From NCBI GenBank assembly GCA_963807925.1, contig CAWEDP010000002.1:1302001-1366000 (forward strand): 64,000 nucleotides of DNA, written 5' to 3'. The translations under genes and the position numbers were made by a program. Shown here piece by piece: positions 61,358 through 64,000 of this stretch (positions within the stretch are counted from its first letter, which is position 1; each line of letters opens with the position of its first letter). The DNA comes from CAWEDP01 sp963807925. Lineage in GTDB: Bacteria > Acidobacteriota > Vicinamibacteria > Vicinamibacterales > CAVVIG01. Under the pieces are notes generated by a model, which saw nothing but the letters and a program-made list of their open reading frames with translations, ran no database searches and had not been told where the DNA came from.

Positions 61358-64000
61358 ATGCGCATCATTGCCCCTCCGCCCGCGGCGTTCGACGCCCCTC
61401 CGGGCAGCCCGCTGATTCTCCGTGACGGCACGGTCGCGATTATCCGGGCTGCCGCGACCGCAGACCGGGACCGGCTTCGGCGGTTCTTCCGCGATCAGTC
61501 ACCCGAGTCTCGGTACCGGCGTTTCATGATGGCGGGCGAGCCCTCCGACGAGGTCGTCGCCCGACTCTGCACGCCGATGGACGTCGCCGACAGCGTGACG
61601 CTGCTGGCCCTGCGGTCGGTCGGCGGGTCCGAGCATCTGCTGGGCACCGCGTCGTACCTGCGCGTCAGCGCCGCGGTCGCCGAAGTCGCCTTCGCGGTCG
61701 ACGATCATTTCAATCATCTCGGCATCGCCACCGGACTGCTCGAACGTCTGGCGGCGCTTGCCAGCGATGCCGGGTTCGCGCGCTTCCAGGCGACCACGCT
61801 CGTCGACAACGCGGACATGCTGCTGGTGTTTCGCGACTCGGGCTTCATGGTGCGGTCGAAGCTGGACGGCTCCTCCGTCGAGGTCGAGCTGTCGCTGACC
61901 CCGTCGGCCCGCAGCGTTGCGGCCGCGCAGGAACGCGAACACCTGGCCGCCGTCGCATCGATTCGCCCGCTCGTTCGGCCGGAGGGCGTAGTCGTGGTCG
62001 GCGTGTCACACGACGCCACCAGCCTCGGGCGCCGCATCTTCGACGCCATGTTAGCCGCCGGGTATCGCGGACCGCTGCACGCGGTGAACGTCCACGGAGG
62101 CGACATCGCGGGGCGACAGGCGTACCGATCGGTGCGCGACCTGCCGTCGCCCGTCGACCTGGCCGTAATCGCCGTTCCCCGCGACGCGGTCCTCGCGGTC
62201 GTCGACGACTGCGCCGCCGCCGGCGTGAAGTCGCTCGTCGTCATCACGGCCGAATTCGCGGAGGTCGGGCCCGAGGGCCTGGCCGTGCAGAACGCGCTCC
62301 TGGCCAAGGTGCGCGGCTACGGGATGAGGATGATCGGTCCCAACTGCATGGGGCTGCTCACGACCGACCTCGGGCTCAACGCCTCGTTCTCGCCGGTGTT
62401 CCCGCCCCCCGGGCGGATCGCCTTCTCGTCCCAGAGCGGCGCGCTGGGGCTCGCGATTCTGTCGCTGGCCGCCGAGCGCGGCGTCGGCCTCTCGACCTTC
62501 GTCAGCATCGGAAACAAGGCCGATGTGTCGAGCAACGACCTCATGCAGTTCTGGGAGGACGATGCGTCGACCGGCGTCATCCTGCTCTATCTCGAATCGT
62601 TCGGCAACCCGCGCCGCTTTGCCCGCCTGGCGCGCCGCATCGGCCAGAAGAAGCCGATCGTGGCGGTGAAGGCCGGACGCACGCGTGCCGGCCACCGGGC
62701 GGCCGGCAGCCATACCGCAGCGCTGGCCGCCAGCGAAGTCGCCGTCGATGCCCTGTTCCGTCAGGCAGGTGTGATCCGGGCCGACACGATCGACGAGATG
62801 TTCGACCTCGCCGCCTGCCTCGATGCCCAGCCGCTCCCGACCGGACGCCGTGTCGCCATCGTCACCAACGCAGGCGGACCCGGCATCCTGGCGGTGGACG
62901 CGTGCGAGGGCGCGGGGCTGACGCTGCCCGAGTTCTCCGACGCGACGCGCAATCGGCTCTCGGCGTTTCTGCCGGCCGCCGCCTCGCTCGGGAACCCTGT
63001 CGACATGGTCGCGGCAGCCGGAGCTGAGCAGTACCGCCGGACGATCGAAACCTGTCTTGCGAGCGAACAGGTCGACGCGCTGCTCGTCATCTACACGGCC
63101 GTGGACAACTCGCGCACGCCGGCGATCCTCGACGGAATCAGGCAGGGCGTGGCCGCCGGCCGTCGCGCAGGCGCGATCGCCAAGCCGGTCCTCGCGTGCG
63201 TCATGGCCGGCCCGGGCCATGCGCTGCCGCTCGAGGTGGACGGCGAACGGGTTCCCGCTTATGCGTTTCCGGAGAATGCCGTCCGAGCGCTCGGAAGGAT
63301 CTGCGCCTACGCGACCTGGCGCGCGCAGACGCCCGGTCTGTTCTGGAGCTTCAACGACATCCGCGCCGACGAGGGGCGAGCGGTGTGCCGCGAGGTCGTC
63401 GAACGGCGCGGCGAAGACTGGTTGACGCCCGACGAGTTCCAGCGAGTCGCCAGCGCGTTTGGCCTGCCGCTCGTGCCGGGCGTCCTGGCGCGCACCGCGG
63501 ATGACGCCATCGCTGTCGCGACGGTCGTCGGCCTTCCCGTCGCGGCGAAGCTGAGCTCGCCACGCCTGCTCCACAAGTCCGATGCCGATGGCGTCCGCCT
63601 GAACCTGACGACGCCACAGGCCGTTCGCAAGGCGTTCAACGAGATGGTGGCGAACGCAAAGAGCCGCGGCATCGAGCCGGTCGAGGGTGTGACGATCCAG
63701 CCGATGGTGTCGGACGGCACGGAGACGATCGTCGGGCTCGTCGACGATCCGTCGTTCGGCCCCCTGATTGGCGTCGGCCTCGGCGGCGTGAACGTGGAGG
63801 TGCTCGGCGGAGTGCAGTTCCGCGTCGGTCCGCTGACCGACCGCGATGCCGACGAGCTCCTTCGCGGGATGCGCGGCTTCGCGCTCCTGAACGGCGTCCG
63901 CGGCCGCCCGAAGGCGGATATCGACAGCCTCGCCGAGGTCATCCTGCGCGTGTCCCGGCTGGCTGAAGACGTACCCGAGATCCTGGAGCTCGATCTGAAT
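61358..64000 (+). CDS. GNAT acetyltransferase fused to ADP-forming acyl-CoA synthetase (cut by right edge)
   Basis: The 881 visible residues comprise an N-terminal GNAT domain (about 20-180, VAFAVDDHFNHLGIATGLLE being the acetyl-CoA loop), a CoA-binding domain (about 205-330, VVVVGVSHDATSLGRRIF), a CoA ligase domain with the conserved His452 in GSHTAAL, and the start of an ATP-grasp domain (from about 690, VAAKLSSPRLLHKSDADGVR). Enzymes of this set include ADP-forming acetyl-CoA synthetases and Pat-type lysine acetyltransferases, but in Pat of enterobacteria the GNAT domain is C-terminal. It is probably either an acyl-CoA synthetase or a protein acetyltransferase; His452 favours retained synthetase chemistry. 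Confidence 0.9.
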   Translation, partial: MRIIAPPPAAFDAPPGSPLILRDGTVAIIRAAATADRDRLRRFFRDQSPESRYRRFMMAGEPSDEVVARLCTPMDVADSVTLLALRSVGGSEHLLGTASYLRVSAAVAEVAFAVDDHFNHLGIATGLLERLAALASDAGFARFQATTLVDNADMLLVFRDSGFMVRSKLDGSSVEVELSLTPSARSVAAAQEREHLAAVASIRPLVRPEGVVVVGVSHDATSLGRRIFDAMLAAGYRGPLHAVNVHGGDIAGRQAYRSVRDLPSPVDLAVIAVPRDAVLAVVDDCAAAGVKSLVVITAEFAEVGPEGLAVQNALLAKVRGYGMRMIGPNCMGLLTTDLGLNASFSPVFPPPGRIAFSSQSGALGLAILSLAAERGVGLSTFVSIGNKADVSSNDLMQFWEDDASTGVILLYLESFGNPRRFARLARRIGQKKPIVAVKAGRTRAGHRAAGSHTAALAASEVAVDALFRQAGVIRADTIDEMFDLAACLDAQPLPTGRRVAIVTNAGGPGILAVDACEGAGLTLPEFSDATRNRLSAFLPAAASLGNPVDMVAAAGAEQYRRTIETCLASEQVDALLVIYTAVDNSRTPAILDGIRQGVAAGRRAGAIAKPVLACVMAGPGHALPLEVDGERVPAYAFPENAVRALGRICAYATWRAQTPGLFWSFNDIRADEGRAVCREVVERRGEDWLTPDEFQRVASAFGLPLVPGVLARTADDAIAVATVVGLPVAAKLSSPRLLHKSDADGVRLNLTTPQAVRKAFNEMVANAKSRGIEPVEGVTIQPMVSDGTETIVGLVDDPSFGPLIGVGLGGVNVEVLGGVQFRVGPLTDRDADELLRGMRGFALLNGVRGRPKADIDSLAEVILRVSRLAEDVPEILELDLN

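Overview
The window is GC-rich, gene-dense bacterial DNA. Its gene families point to an Acidobacteriota genome, probably of the Vicinamibacteria type. The markers are three TIGR03435-type secreted proteins, a TIGR03436-type VWA protein, a carboxypeptidase-regulatory/TonB-type outer-membrane protein, an ADOP-type ABC permease, DUF6152-type secreted proteins, and a dispersed palindrome that encodes VRLKPDTTG-like peptides where it falls inside genes. The taxonomic call is inference from these families.

Layout. (1) 1-2952: deoC (cut by the left edge) and rpiB on the minus strand, diverging from hpt, upp and a citrate synthase-family gene. DeoC starts with a short amphipathic helix like a microcompartment encapsulation peptide, so a sugar-phosphate microcompartment locus may lie just left of the window. 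(2) 3270-13284: a tight six-gene operon of unfamiliar proteins. It holds a 783-aa protein with a duplicated SPFL-type N-terminal motif, an HEAGH zinc-metallopeptidase-like protein, a fibronectin-III protein, an unknown protein, a 1102-aa trypsin-like protease that also carries SPF motifs, and a beta-lactamase-fold serine hydrolase. This is my best candidate for an undescribed system. (3) 13378-37291: two genomic islands flank one tRNA-Val(CAC) gene at 28011-28087. The left island duplicated the 5' 41 nt of the tRNA (remnant at 13378). The right island duplicated the 3' 46 nt (remnant at 37246). Each has its own tyrosine integrase and excisionase. The left island carries an ISL3 element, two IS21 elements and an ATPase/DUF4276 defence-type operon. 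The right island carries a second copy of the ISL3 element, a DUF433/DUF5615 toxin-antitoxin pair, a mobilisation module with a probable oriT, and an ADOP permease. (4) 37298-56111: secreted or envelope proteins, a malic enzyme, a CoA-transferase/MaoC/MFS operon diverging from an MmgE/PrpD gene, and the outer-membrane and VWA genes. (5) 56137-64000: a small membrane protein, a cold-shock gene, a sigma-54 regulatory cluster (NifU-like protein plus activator behind a near-perfect -24/-12 promoter, an NtrC-type regulator and a receiver protein), a universal stress protein, and a GNAT-acyl-CoA synthetase fusion cut by the right edge.

Several genes are interrupted by single-base indels (istA of the second IS21, a plasmid-type gene, a toxin, the ADOP permease, the outer-membrane gene twice, the cold-shock gene). 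The pattern could be gene decay but also fits residual long-read assembly error, so these genes are described both as read and as they would be if corrected. Several genes start only 6-9 nt after a -10-like hexamer, which suggests leaderless transcripts.
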